Source: Paramacrobiotus metropolitanus
Taxonomy: Eukaryota; Tardigrada; Eutardigrada; Parachela; Macrobiotidae
Direction: 5' to 3'
DNA length: 64,000 nucleotides
Assembly: GCF_019649055.1 (NCBI RefSeq)
Contig: NW_026570277.1
Location: 310,001 to 374,000, forward strand
Part shown: positions 44,789-56,300 of the stretch, in pieces
Layout of the letters: the number at the start of each line of letters is the position of its first letter
Position numbering within the stretch: position 1 is the stretch's first letter
Program-made: the position numbers and the translations under genes
Notes under the pieces: model-generated
What the model saw: only the letters and a program-made list of their open reading frames with translations
Told to the model about the DNA's origin: nothing
Databases searched by the model: none

Positions 44789-47700
44789 CTAATTTGAACT
44801 GCCAGGATATGTCCTTGTTGCTAGAGCGATTGATTTATCCCCCTTATTTGAATTTCTCTCTAAAATGCCTCGGACACGTCGGACGAGGGACACCAAACCA
44901 CTTCGGTACTCTTCACTGAGCACGAAGAACACAACCTGAAACATACACCGCTTATAATGAGTTTAAAAAAGCAGGTTGCACCGATATACGAAATTGCACG
45001 CATCTACAATTACCGGCGTCATTGCGAAACCTAGCACGCTGCAATTGCGGACGTAGAGCTGTACAATAGGATCGTTTTGGAACGAACGCAGATTGAACGA
45101 CGCGAGGATGACCATCGGGTAGAAGCAGACGAAACTCCACACGGAGAACCCGAGCAGCACACCGGCGAATGTCCTCCGTTGCAGCTGTTTCTGCTCCAGA
45201 ATATCGTTTCTGGGAGCCAACGGCGATCGTTTCCATGCTGTGTAGGCGGAGTGTATTAGCATCCACAGATACAGCGTCAGCTGGAGGGCGTTTGGCGCGT
45301 AAACTGCTAATACGCGTATTACTGGGTGGTAGCTCCAGTGTGGATCGCGGGGATTTTCGTGGAAGCCGCAGCTGCCCCAAGTGCCTGAGAGCCCGAATGA
45401 CCCACCGATTCCCAAAAGGACCGGAACGTTGATTAATATCCCAAGCGTCCACGCTGAGCCAATCTAAACACAAACCAATGTAATTCAACCAAATAATTTT
45501 ACCAATATTTTTGATCATTTAACAATATAATTATTATAACAGATAAATTCAGTGGTCTGAAATCTGATGATAGTGCAATTAGTGCTAACATAACAATCTC
45601 GAAAAAGTCGCGGAACAGAAACCAAAAAAAAATAGTTCAGTTTTTTTTCAATTTTTGGTCAGTTTAAGTATAAGAAAGTTTTATGAACAGGTAATTTCGG
45701 GTCACAATTCGCCGGCTATTCTTTCTCTTTCATGGAAATCTAATAATGTCATTAGATTATTTTTTTGAAATTCTTGAATGAAGCTGACTATATCAGAACG
45801 AGTTATTTCTTATCAGTTCGGTTGTTATTAAAATATAATATTTGATAAACCGGTAGGTAAAAAAAGTCGATGGTACGCGAAAATTTGGTAGCTTACAATG
45901 CTGTACAGTGTACATAAGTTATTAATTTTGGTTAGTAACTCGGTTCCAATCTCAAAATTAACCCTCCAGCGAGCGGTACCCGAAGGAGTGCGAGTTTCCT
46001 TTTGAAAATCGGGATTTCCCGATAAAAAAATTCAGTTAAGAAAGGGAATTTTTCGTGAGCTTGTCCTGACCATAGGTCAGCGGTGGTGACTATGTCGTTT
46101 GCCAACACCAATGCCCATGGACAGTCTACAGCTTAAAAATGTTTAATTTTGTAATAATTAGGCAAACGGCAATTACGTAAAAGCAATAACTTAACTAAGT
46201 AGCTAAAAAAAAGTGCTTTAATACAACAGTATGGAAGTGGTCAACACACTGACCACTGGTCAGCAAAAAAAACTAAAAGCTGACAAAACCCGTTTCCATG
46301 TATTTTGACTACTATTACCCGATAGAATACATAAACAAAAATGTTAACGATATTTCTTTGCCATAATGCTTAATACAATTGCATGTGGTACTGCACAAAA
46401 CACTTTTTATGAAGTTTGAAATTACACTTGCTGCATTTCGGGCAAGCGTAGCTGCCTTTATGATGCCTGCATCGTCCGCGGTTGCACTTTCCCTGGATTT
46501 GGTCGCAGGTGGCACTGTCATAGACGGCGAAGATGGTGCAACTGCAGTGCTGATAGGCGCCGATTCAGATATAAGCTATCACTATGCACTAGCAATTTTT
46601 GAAAAGCACCTTAGCCGGAAGTAACCCGCAAGACTGCCGCTAAGGTCAGCATCGCCACTAGCATTGTGCACATTACAGTTTGCATAGAATACATAAACAT
46701 AAACTGCTATTTTCAAATGCCAGAGCCTGGTCAAATTTAGAATTCTTCTGTTTTCCAAAGCTACCGGGCTCCCTCAATTTGTTTGTGTGCACCGCTAGCG
46801 TAGGTAGAAACGCGGCAATGCGCAAAAGTGCTTGAACGTTTTTTTGTCCGGAGGCGGACAACGTTTGAAATGATTTTGCATCTTCGCCGACCGCCCGGGG
46901 TGCTGGCCTGAAAAAAAGCTTTCTGGATTTTGCCAGCTTCCGAATGACGTTCTGACACCTGCAATCGTGTGGCACATGGCTGTGTACAAACCGACAGCAG
47001 CTTGATCCGATTAAGTAATAAAGCGCTGCTGTCGCAGTTGCACCCGCCCGTGTATTCAAGACCCTTCACGGGCAATGGTGTTAGCAGACGACACACGTTT
47101 TTGACGGACTGTGGTCATCTATGGTTCAATCTTCTGAACCCGTGTTAAGCGTTTTTAGATAAAACGTCCTCACTTGTACCTTGTTGATTTATCTCCGGTT
47201 TAATTATTCATTCACTAATTAGATAATTAACAAGACCTACGACAGCTAGAAAAGTCCAAAAATTAACGATTTTCGCGGACTTGCCGTTCGTAATTAACTT
47301 CAGACAATAGTTTCAACTATATTTTTACTGCTGCTTAGAAGCCCCTTTTTGATTGTTATGGTATGGGATAACGATTAACTGTTGCCAATCGCTGGGGAAA
47401 AATTTCCAAACAACTTGTCGTTTCCAGACACCAATGCCCGTCAACGGGTTAATTAACCGAAATATTGGACTAACTCGTTGTCTGCTTACCATGGACAATA
47501 TGGCTTTTCTCGTGGTCCAAGCCTTGTACCGATGTGGAAAAACAACTGCCACAAAACGATTGACTGCCAGACAATCATTAGCATAATGAATGATATTCGT
47601 CGTAATCAAAAGCATACCATTAACGCAGATGCAGTACTTTTCCGGGAGGAAGGTAGTGGTACGGCGACCGTTGTAGTACACCACCAGAATATTCAACGGG

Positions 47701-48018
47701 CAGTGAATGGTGCACATCGTAAAGTTCAAGAAAGCTGTGTGGAGAATTAAAATACCCTGTTGCAGGTTTGTGAGCGTTCACGTGAAACAGCACGGTAAAA
47801 AATATTAGGAACAGCACACTGCCCAAGTATGTTTCGGACAAAGAAAAAACGAACCAGATTGACAGTTGGGATTTGTAAACTACCCATGCCGGGACTGTGC
47901 TGCCGTTCTTGCTGATATTATGCACGTTATTTAGCACTGCTGAGTCATTGGCTGCTGTATTCAGAATTTTTTTCTGACTGTGATAAAAACGTGTTGATGA
48001 TGGCGTAAACAAGTGCAC
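44789..48018 (-). CDS. Rhodopsin-like G-protein-coupled receptor copy 3, nearly intact
   Basis: Exons on the minus strand: 48018-47490 (N-terminus, TM1-TM3), 45463-45014 (TM4-TM6) and 44935-44789 (TM7, tail, TAG). Introns are GT-AG (2,026 and 78 nt) and phase 0. Landmarks are PAWVVYKSQLSIWFVFSL (TM1), CTIHCPLNILVVYYNG (TM2), CLAVNRFVAVVFPHRYK (end of TM3, NRF for DRY), GSFGLSGTWGSCGFHE (extracellular loop 2), CFYPMVILASF (TM6, CFYP) and MTPVVFFVLSEEYR (TM7, in place of NPxxY). One base too many in loop 1 (near 47,755) breaks the frame between TM1 and TM2; the sister copy reads through there. The protein would have about 374 residues without it. The frameshift may be real decay or a base-call error. 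Function: membrane receptor, ligand unknown; possibly orphan or chemosensory. Confidence 0.65.
46370..46558 (-). pseudogene. Cys-rich C-terminal fragment like that of piggyBac transposases
   Basis: Inside the large receptor intron, the minus-strand frame reads KCNRGRCRHHKGSYACPKCS followed by KCNFKLHKKCFVQYH and a stop. The spacing CxxC...YxCxxC...C...CFxxYH resembles the cysteine-rich domain closing piggyBac-type transposases. The catalytic core was not found nearby, so this is a fragment or a chance resemblance. Confidence 0.35.
46680..47100 (-). other. Unassigned overlapping open frames in the receptor intron
   Basis: Three minus-strand frames of 64-128 codons overlap. One has CNCDSSALL and CTQPCATRL, with possible splice sites (CAG/GTGTCA, TTTTTTCAG). 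No domain recognised; probably remnants of the same inserted element. Confidence 0.2.
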
Positions 48019-48904
48019 CAGTAAATTTATTCGTCAAGTAACTGCACCAGCTGGTGAAGGTCGGCAAATTAGAAATTAACAGAGCGATCATTATATGAAA
48101 GCCGAGAACGAAATAACAGGAACTTTACCCATGATTTCCCCGCCAGCAATAACCAAAGCTGCGACCATTTGGTTCCTGTCATGGGTACCGAAACGCAACG
48201 GCTTCTCCCTTTTCCTTCGTTCTAAATACGCATACTTCAGTATGCGTAAGCAATTTTGGCATACCTGAAAAGATAACCTTCCGACTGTTCGGCATAAGGT
48301 TGTCCGTTGAAGACGATGAAAATTGCTACATAAGGAATTTTCTTCAGGCGACAACGATGAGCATATAATCAGCCAAAAGACATATCCGAACGTGCATCGG
48401 CTCGTGCTCCATGGCATTCAACGAATCATTAGCGACAATTAGCACAGCTATTACGCAAGTGTAAATGAAATTTAGTATAAGTCCCAGTCTTATCGTGGAA
48501 GTGTCGTTAAGTGTCGCATGTAACGGTACAATTTACAAAATGACTTGTTTGTTGGTTTCTATGTCAGCCGGTACTGCGGTGAATATCTAAAGACAGTCAC
48601 TCGGAGGTCGTGAAAGTGAAACACTGCGCTGGATTTTCCGGTCGTGCAAAGTACGCGTGCGCATTTTCCACCGCATTACTTCATTATCCGTACAAGCAGG
48701 TTTCTTGCGTGCGTTAACGTTGGCTAAATGACGTTTCGTATTTCCACGAAACAATACGTTTTGTACCATTTTTTGCGCATCCTGATTACAGGAAGAAACC
48801 ACCTCGTTCGGAAAGGCTTGACTAAGTCCCTCATCGAAGGAAACACTCTACAGTATACATGCAACGACCGTTGTTATGCGTTCACACTAACCAGCGGTTG
48901 ATGG
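48019..48904. other. Unassigned region between receptor and secreted-protein genes
   Basis: A 108-codon minus-strand frame (48417-48091) begins with a hydrophobic span (TFGYVFWLIICSSL) and has a basic stretch (YLERRKREKPLRF). It might be a receptor loop and helix relic, but no partner exon was found. Confidence 0.25.
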
Positions 48905-49255
48905 CTAGAGAGTCGAGTGCTCACCACACTGCGCCTTCTGTTCGGCGGTACAGGTAGCACCAGCCCGTTTGCAGGCCACCGGCAGGGTCGGCGCAGGAAC
49001 TGGCAGACCGGGAGCCGGCACAGGCACACTCGGGGAAGGAACAGGAACACTGGGAGCAAGGGCATTCGGAGTCGGGATACCGGGAGCAGAAACAGGGACA
49101 CCAGGAGCCGGTGCATTCGGAAGCGGGGCACTGGGTGCCGGTACGCTGGGGACCGGTGCTGGAACACCCGCCAACGGTGCAGCTGCTTGACAAGCGAAGC
49201 GTAGCGTGTTGGTGCCGGCGCAGGCGACAATCAGGATGAGAGCAATGGTCTGCAT
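48905..49255 (-). CDS. Small secreted Pro/Ala/Val-rich protein
   Basis: A single-exon frame of 116 residues. I chose the ATG at 49255 because the next residues form a clear signal peptide (MQTIALILIVACAGT, Cys, small residues). A 43-codon upstream extension is open but overlaps an inverted-repeat element. The middle is a run of PAP/VPxP pentad-like repeats (VPAPSAPLPNAP, VPVPSPSVPVPAPGLPVPAP). The C-terminus has a short Cys module, ACKRAGATCTAEQKAQC. It is likely extracellular and extended, with a small disulfide knob; mucin-like, cuticle or matrix roles are guesses. No homologue recognised. Confidence 0.5.
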   Translation of the reverse strand: MQTIALILIVACAGTNTLRFACQAAAPLAGVPAPVPSVPAPSAPLPNAPAPGVPVSAPGIPTPNALAPSVPVPSPSVPVPAPGLPVPAPTLPVACKRAGATCTAEQKAQCGEHSTL

Positions 49256-49343
49256 TTTGACAGGAATAACTTGTAAAGGTAACCGACGGTTAGCAGCTGA
49301 ACTTGGAGATTTTTTTGGGTATTTTGAAAGTTTTCGTGAGGTA

Positions 49344-49510
49344 CAGCTTAGGACAAAAAAGACGCATAATCCCACCCATAGCATTCCGAACGCATGCGGC
49401 GCAGTGCGCTGTACGACTCAGCTAAAATATCCGGTTGTCGTACAAGTGCACTTGCCACATGCGTACGGATATCTGGGTATGGGGCTATGCGTCTTTTTAG
49501 TCCTAAGCTG
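49344..49510. mobile_element. 167-bp inverted-repeat MITE with TA target
   Basis: The ends read CAGCTTAGGAC on both strands. The arms match imperfectly for about 75 bp (AAAAAGACGCATA shared). TA flanks both sides (49342-49343, 49511-49512). Confidence 0.8.
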
Positions 49511-49512
49511 TA

Positions 49513-50311
49513 AAGGACTAAAGGTAGTGTTTTATCTTGCTTATATATGGCCAGACGAAATTGCAAAGTTTCGTAAGTGCAAAGTCTCTTTAGCTCGAAA
49601 ATCATTGTTTTGCGGCAGGCGGTATTCAGTATTAAACGCCAGTGGTAAATTGGAACCTTTCGGATATCAGTGGATGTAAAGTTGTAAACATAAGTTTTAC
49701 TTGTAAAAGGAACATTGTGATAACTTGGATGACTTTTTTAAAACATTGATTATCTGATTGCGAAAGTGGAGGCAAAACACGCTAAGAAAACACAAATTCC
49801 AATGGATGTCGAGACGTGTAAAGCTGACGCTAAGTGCGTAAAATGAACCGAATCAAGTGAATAACATGGATCGGATCAGAGCACCGCACATGCACGCGTG
49901 TATTACGTAGTAGTAGGCATACATCAGACTGATCAGACTCATCAGAGCACAGACTGACGTGGCACGTCCGACTCCAATACCATACCAATTCATAATTCCA
50001 ATGGAACCGGAAGTGGTTGCGGCTGCCCATTTATCGCAGCCTTGATGGCATTCCCAACCGTAAATGCCATTGCGCAACGGTAGACGATTTTATTCCGTTC
50101 TCAGTTCTGGCGTGCTCACTTTACCGTTTGCTTTGCAGACATTTCCAAGTGCTTTGAAAGTCAGAGTTTGATCGTATTCTTTGAGCCATTCGTAATGAAA
50201 TATTTTCTTTACTGCCGTGAGAATCATCTGGAGAATTTTAGCGTGTAAAAGTCTTACACATTTTCTCCGCCATCTGAATGCCCGTTGAGTGAATCGGCGT
50301 GCTGCGCAGTC
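49513..50311. other. Region upstream of midasin
   Basis: A minus-strand frame of 74 codons (50077-49853) contains a membrane-like span (VGRATSVCALMSLISLMYAY) after a CHQGC motif. It could be an exon of an unrecognised minus-strand gene, with the neighbouring 97-codon frame (50383-50090). The shared promoter region of midasin should lie here; no core promoter element is clear. Confidence 0.25.
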
Positions 50312-53300
50312 ATGGACGCTGCTGTGGAAATTGCTGCAACAGCTCATACTTTGCCAGATCCGGTACGCCGTGTGATATAGCATCTGCAGCGTGGTTTTCT
50401 TTTTTTCGGTGGTGTACCAGTCTTGCGTATCAGTTCGACATCTTCATCCTACAGGCATGCTACGTTGCGCCGTCCAGTTACGCCGAGCAGATTGCCAGCG
50501 CCGAGCTCTTCATCCAGCACGGGAAACCCGTCCTGCTCTGCGGACCGACGGGCTGCGGAAAATCCGCGCTCCTGCACCATCTCGCCGCTCGGCAAGGCCG
50601 GAGCGCCAGCCGGGACTTGATCACCATCCAGCTGTGCAAGGACGCCGATGGCCGCGTCAGTTCAAGCACAATGCTGTCAAACAGGGGTTCGCGTCTGATC
50701 GCGTTGTTTCTTGATCTTGCAGGCGCTGCTGGGTTCCTATCACTGCACCGAGATCGGCGGCGAATTCAAATGGGTGCCGGGAATTTTAGCCAGAGTAAGG
50801 AATGATTGATATTTTTACTATCATTTTTTATGTCAATTATTTTTTTCGGATTTTTTCTCAGTTTCTTAGGTTTGTATTTTTATCATGTTTATTTCTTTTG
50901 TTCTTATTTTGTTCATTTTCATTAGCAGTTTTTTGCTGTCCGTTTAGCCACTGTCTTGAAAACTGTTTTTATCCTTTTTGTGAATTATTTGTTAATTTTT
51001 TTGTTTTCCATAACTTTTAAAATTATAAACTGTGACTAGTTTTAGATTGTTTTTTATAGTTGATTCCATCTTTGTTAACATTTTGCATTTTGCTGTCTAT
51101 TTTTACCATTTTTTTTATTAACGTTATTTTGGATTGTGACGTTTATTATTTTTGAATTTTCGTTTTTATATTGCGGTACAATGACATTGACACTAGAAAA
51201 GTAAGGTTTCGTGGTGGGATGCACGCACAGGTTGTGATGAATTCGTGCTGGGTGATTCTGGACGATCTGGACAGCGCGCCGATGGACGTCGTCTCGGTCT
51301 TATTGACTCTCATCCAGACCGGCGCCCTGAATATACCAGAGATCGGTTCCACGATACAAGCAGGCGACGGGTTTCGAATATTCGCCACTTTAAGGTTTTT
51401 TCATTTTATTTTTTTCCGATTTTATTGTGGTTTTCACTGTTGATTTTTTTGCTTCACAGGACACACGATCCGTCCATCCAGCAATCGCACGTCGATCCCA
51501 GCTTGTTCAGTCATTTCAAGCGGATTTATCTGGAAAAACTTCCCTCGGATGAAATTTTGATGGTGGTTATTATTTGTGATATGGATTTTTTTTAGAAAAC
51601 AATCTATTTATTTTTATTTTTAGATCAGTCGTCGGCTGTTTCCATCTCCGTCCATGCAGACCTTCCTCCCGGAATTGCTGCGCATTTTCAGCACAGTGAC
51701 GAATGCCGCGGAAATCGCCGATATGGATGCTCGGCGCTGTGTTGCTCATCGGCTGATCTCGCTCAGGTTGGAAATATTAATATGTAACAATTTCCAAATG
51801 TTTTCATTTCCTGTCTTAATTAAATTTTTAAATTATCATTTTTACTGTTTTGTCTACTTTAAAAACGATGCAGTCTCTGTTGTGGCTGTTAGCGGACCTT
51901 TGTTAATTGCAGAGATTTCTTAAAATCCTGTCAGCGAATATCCTCTTATTTATCTTTAAATTCCCGTGCGTATGCGGAGATTCTTCTACAAGACGTCTGT
52001 GATTGTTTCGTGGCCTTCGTTCCGGGGAAAGAAGCGCGTCTGGCCTTGGCGCGGCAGTTGGGTGTCTTTCTTGGATTACCGAGCACTGATGTACGTATCT
52101 CAGTACCTGTATCTGTAGGCGGGACATTGGGGATTTTTACATCTTTATAATTTTCTCTCTACTTTTTCTGTAATTTAGGATTTCTTTCATAAATTTTTTA
52201 AACTTTTGTTATGAGCTGCTGCTGCAGGTGGACTACAATCTCGGCAAACGCCAGCCAGTGGTGGTTGACAGCAGCCCAAGTGATTTTCGTGTGGGACGAG
52301 TATCTCTCGCGAAGGTGCCATTGATCGAAGTGCAGCCAAGCACTGGAGCGATTTCTCTCAACAGTCGACCGGTGTTCTCGCTGCATCCGTCGGCCTGCCG
52401 CTTACTGGAGAGCTTGTGCATGGGTGTGGCGCACAACGAAGCCCTTCTGTTGGTCGGGGAGACGGGGACCGGCAAGACGACCTGCGTGCAGTATCTCGCC
52501 GAAAAGCTCGGTAAGTTAGCGTAAATTATTTTTCATGATATTTTTCTAAATCATTGTTATTTTCCAGAATAGTTTAAAATTAACTGCAAAATATTCTTTC
52601 TATTTTTCTTGATTATTTTCAAAATTACTGTTATTTCTTGATTATTTTTAAATTGTTTCGAATTCCAACTTTATGTTTTAATTTTCAATATCTCAGCGCT
52701 GAATGTTTTTAATGCAGGTCGGAAGTTGCACGTGATTAATTTGAGCCAACAGGCGGAACTGACGGATATCCTGGGTGGGTATAAACCCATCGAAATGGGG
52801 CGGGTTTTTGCCGAGCTGCAGGTCGTCTTCTTGGATCTCTTCAGGCGAACATTTTCCCTCCAACAGAACGTGGTTTTTATCGAGAGAGCCCAGGTACAAA
52901 TCAACAAATAATTTTCACAGTTATTTTTAATTTTTTTAGAATAAGAGCTGAATAGAATAAACATAAAATTGTTTAGAATAAAAATAATATAAGAATTTAT
53001 TTTTAGAATTTTTGTAGCATAATTTTTTCAGAGTAAATTTTAAATTAGCTAGTATAACTTGGAAATGCTAATGGAAAAAGTTAAATTTATTTTTTGCATT
53101 GTGATTCACGCAATACTTTTCAGCATGACGTGTTCTTTTCAATAGTATGGTCGTCCATTTTTCTCAAGCGTGCGGGAGTATCACGCTGGAGTTGTTCAGC
53201 TGCTATCCTGCTAATTATTGATTTTTTGAAATTTTTGTAGAAAGCTTTACTACAGAAGGACTGGACTTTACTGGCCACAGCGATGCGGCATATTGTCAGT

Positions 53301-56300
53301 AGCTTCTCCAAGCGAAAAAACGCCGACGAGAAGCTGGTTGGTTTGTGGACTGATTTTGCTGAGAAGTTGGCTGTTGTGGAACGGCAGTTGACCGTGGCGA
53401 AGAGGAGTCTCCTCTTTACATTCTTAGAGGTAAACTGTCTTGTCGGCTTATAATACTGCCTTTTGTTAAAGGTAATAATTGCAAGAAAAATTAAAAAAAT
53501 AATTTGTAATAAAAGCGAAAATAAATGCAATAAAAAAAGAAGATAATATTTACAATAAAAAATTGTTGAAAATCCTTATTAGTCAGCAGCATTATTCGTC
53601 TTTTACGCAGGGAACGCTGGTGACAAGTTACCGCAGCGGTGAATGGGTGCTGTTGGATGAAATTAACCTGGCCACACCGGAGTTGCTGGCCAGCCTCAGC
53701 CATTTCATCGACAACACGCAAACGTCCTTCCTTCTCATTGATCGCGGGTATTTATTCTCTTTTTCCAATTTCATCACTTTCACAATTTCCTTACTTATTC
53801 TGCAGCGATGACATGCCCATCCGCCGGCATCCCGACTTCCGCCTGCTGGCCTGCATGAACCCGGCCACGGATCTGGGGAAGCGCGATCTGCCGGCGGCCA
53901 TCCGTAGCCGTTTCACCGAGATCTACTGCGATGATTTATCCGACCGCGGGGAAGTCCGGCAGATCGTTGTGGCGTATCTGCAGCCGTTGGCGTTGAACGT
54001 GGAGCTGCTGGAAAAGGTTGTGGAGCTGTTTTTTATTCTCAAGACGCTGGCCGAAACCAAGATGGTGGACGGCGTCAGCCATAAACCACATTACAGGTTG
54101 GGGAAATTATATAATTCTTTGGAGAAAAATTACAATAAGAAATTACATTAATTACATTAATTCATGAAAAATTGTTCAAAAATTTATTACATAAAAAATT
54201 ACATTAATTTATAAAAAGTGTCCAATAATAAGAAAAATAAGAATAACTTGATATTAATTGCTGGTAAATTATTTAATGATTTGTAAAAAATCAGAATAAA
54301 AATGATGATAAATCTTGGAAAATTATCTAATACTGTAAATTTGAGAAAAAATGGGATAACTTAATGCTAGGAAAGTGCACTCGCTCTTTGCGGGCACTGC
54401 ATGACCGAAGCGTAGCAGGACTATAACATAAGAAAAAATGATTAGCACGCATGGATTACCCCGTTTTACTTTAATCAATCCTCCTCGATTATTTAATGCT
54501 AACGTTCCGGTTGGTAGAGTTTTTACTATAGTGGCAAGTGAAACCTCGGCCTTTGGCCCCGGTCTGCAGCGAAGTTTATGAATAACCGGAATAAGTGTCT
54601 GAAAACGGTAAAACAATCATAATAATATTTATTTGGCTTTTGTATATGCAATGCTGTGCGCGGTCACCGACTCACCGTCACATAACGCAATTATGCACGG
54701 TAGGGTAATTTGACGCTGCAAGCCTGCACACGATCTGAATGGTCGGATTTAATGAACGCCGGTGGCAGCTATTAATAAGCTTGATAAAAAAAAATCAGGT
54801 TCCCGTATAAGGCCCAATTCCCAATCTAGCCAAAGATTACGTTCTGTACCATTCTGGTGATAGTGTCAGGGGAACACGACAAAAGTGTACTCGGGGCATT
54901 TTGGCTGGGTGGTGAATGCTTGGTAGTTGTCTTCGTTTCAAGAAACATGCCGCATATCAAACTGGCTGTTGTAACGTTTTCTGAAGGGTAAATAACCAGT
55001 TTGTTCAGGACATATGAATGCTGATGAAAACGAAGCTTGGTTAGGTCATGCTAAAACTCAAGGTGTTTCCCCTTACTCACACAAGATTTTCCATTAAAAT
55101 TTTTTTTATCTTGCCGCGCATTAAACGGACTTTTGTAACGTTTTCTAAAGCGTAAATTATTCGACTTCTTCGTTTTTATGAGGTGGCCCAACTGCCTGGT
55201 GAGCGAAGCGTGCTGCCAGAAGTGTCAGGTATAGCCATAAATTTAAATTAAATAAATTTAAAAATAAATTTTAAAAAAATAAATTTAAAAATTTAACATA
55301 AATTTAAATTTATGTTAAATTTAACTGTGTTCGCTGCATCTAGTGAATTACTCGATGACACCGATTTGAAAACGCTGAGGAAAAATTGACATGTTGATAC
55401 TCCCTCTATAGACTTACCTTTCTGATAATACAGTAGTAGTAAAAAACACCTCCTGTGACTGGCAAAACCGTCCCAAGGACATTCTGGGGGCTCCCCTGCC
55501 GAAGTCTTCTCAAGGATGACAACGTTTTTGTCATTTGGTGCATGACATGAAAAACATATTTATAAACATATCGGTGACCTTTTAAAAACTGTCGCCAGCA
55601 TTAGTTCTCATTCATAATTTCGCGAAATTCTCACCATAATTTAGCAACAAACATCGTCGTGTATATGTGCATTTGATTGCGATGACCGACGCACAGACAC
55701 CACATTTTTCATTATCCTTGAACATAGAATACCTTCGCCACTCTTCGGTCGATTAATTTCTGGAGAATTATCTGATAATTTGATTAGATTAAATGACTCA
55801 TTAAATGAGAAAAATTAGATCAAAAACAATATTAATTGCTAGGAAAACTAGAGAAAATTGCGGCAATTATTTATTCCTTTGCAGTCTGCGAACGTTTACG
55901 CAAGCCCTGAAGTTTGCCGTGAAAAATCCGATGGGAAAAGTTGTTCGATCCTTGTATGAAGTGGGTTGCTTGAGTAACTGGTTTGGGTTAGCATAAAATT
56001 AATTGTCGTGGTTTGGACAGGGATTTTGTCTGAGTTATCTGACGCAGTTGAGCCGCGAATCGCAGAGTCTGATGAAGAAAACCATTGCCGAGCATTTGTT
56101 CGGGGAAGTGAGATTGAAACATCCGGATTTGTCGCTGCGCCCGCCCCGTCCCACCGCGGGGCGATATGAGCTGATCGAAGGGTACTGGATCGCTTGCGGC
56201 CAGCTGGAACCGCTGGTGGACGAGAAATACATCCTCACCGAGACCGTCAAGAGCAATCTGACGGAAGTGGCGCGGGCCGTTTCTGATGGGTGAGTACTTG

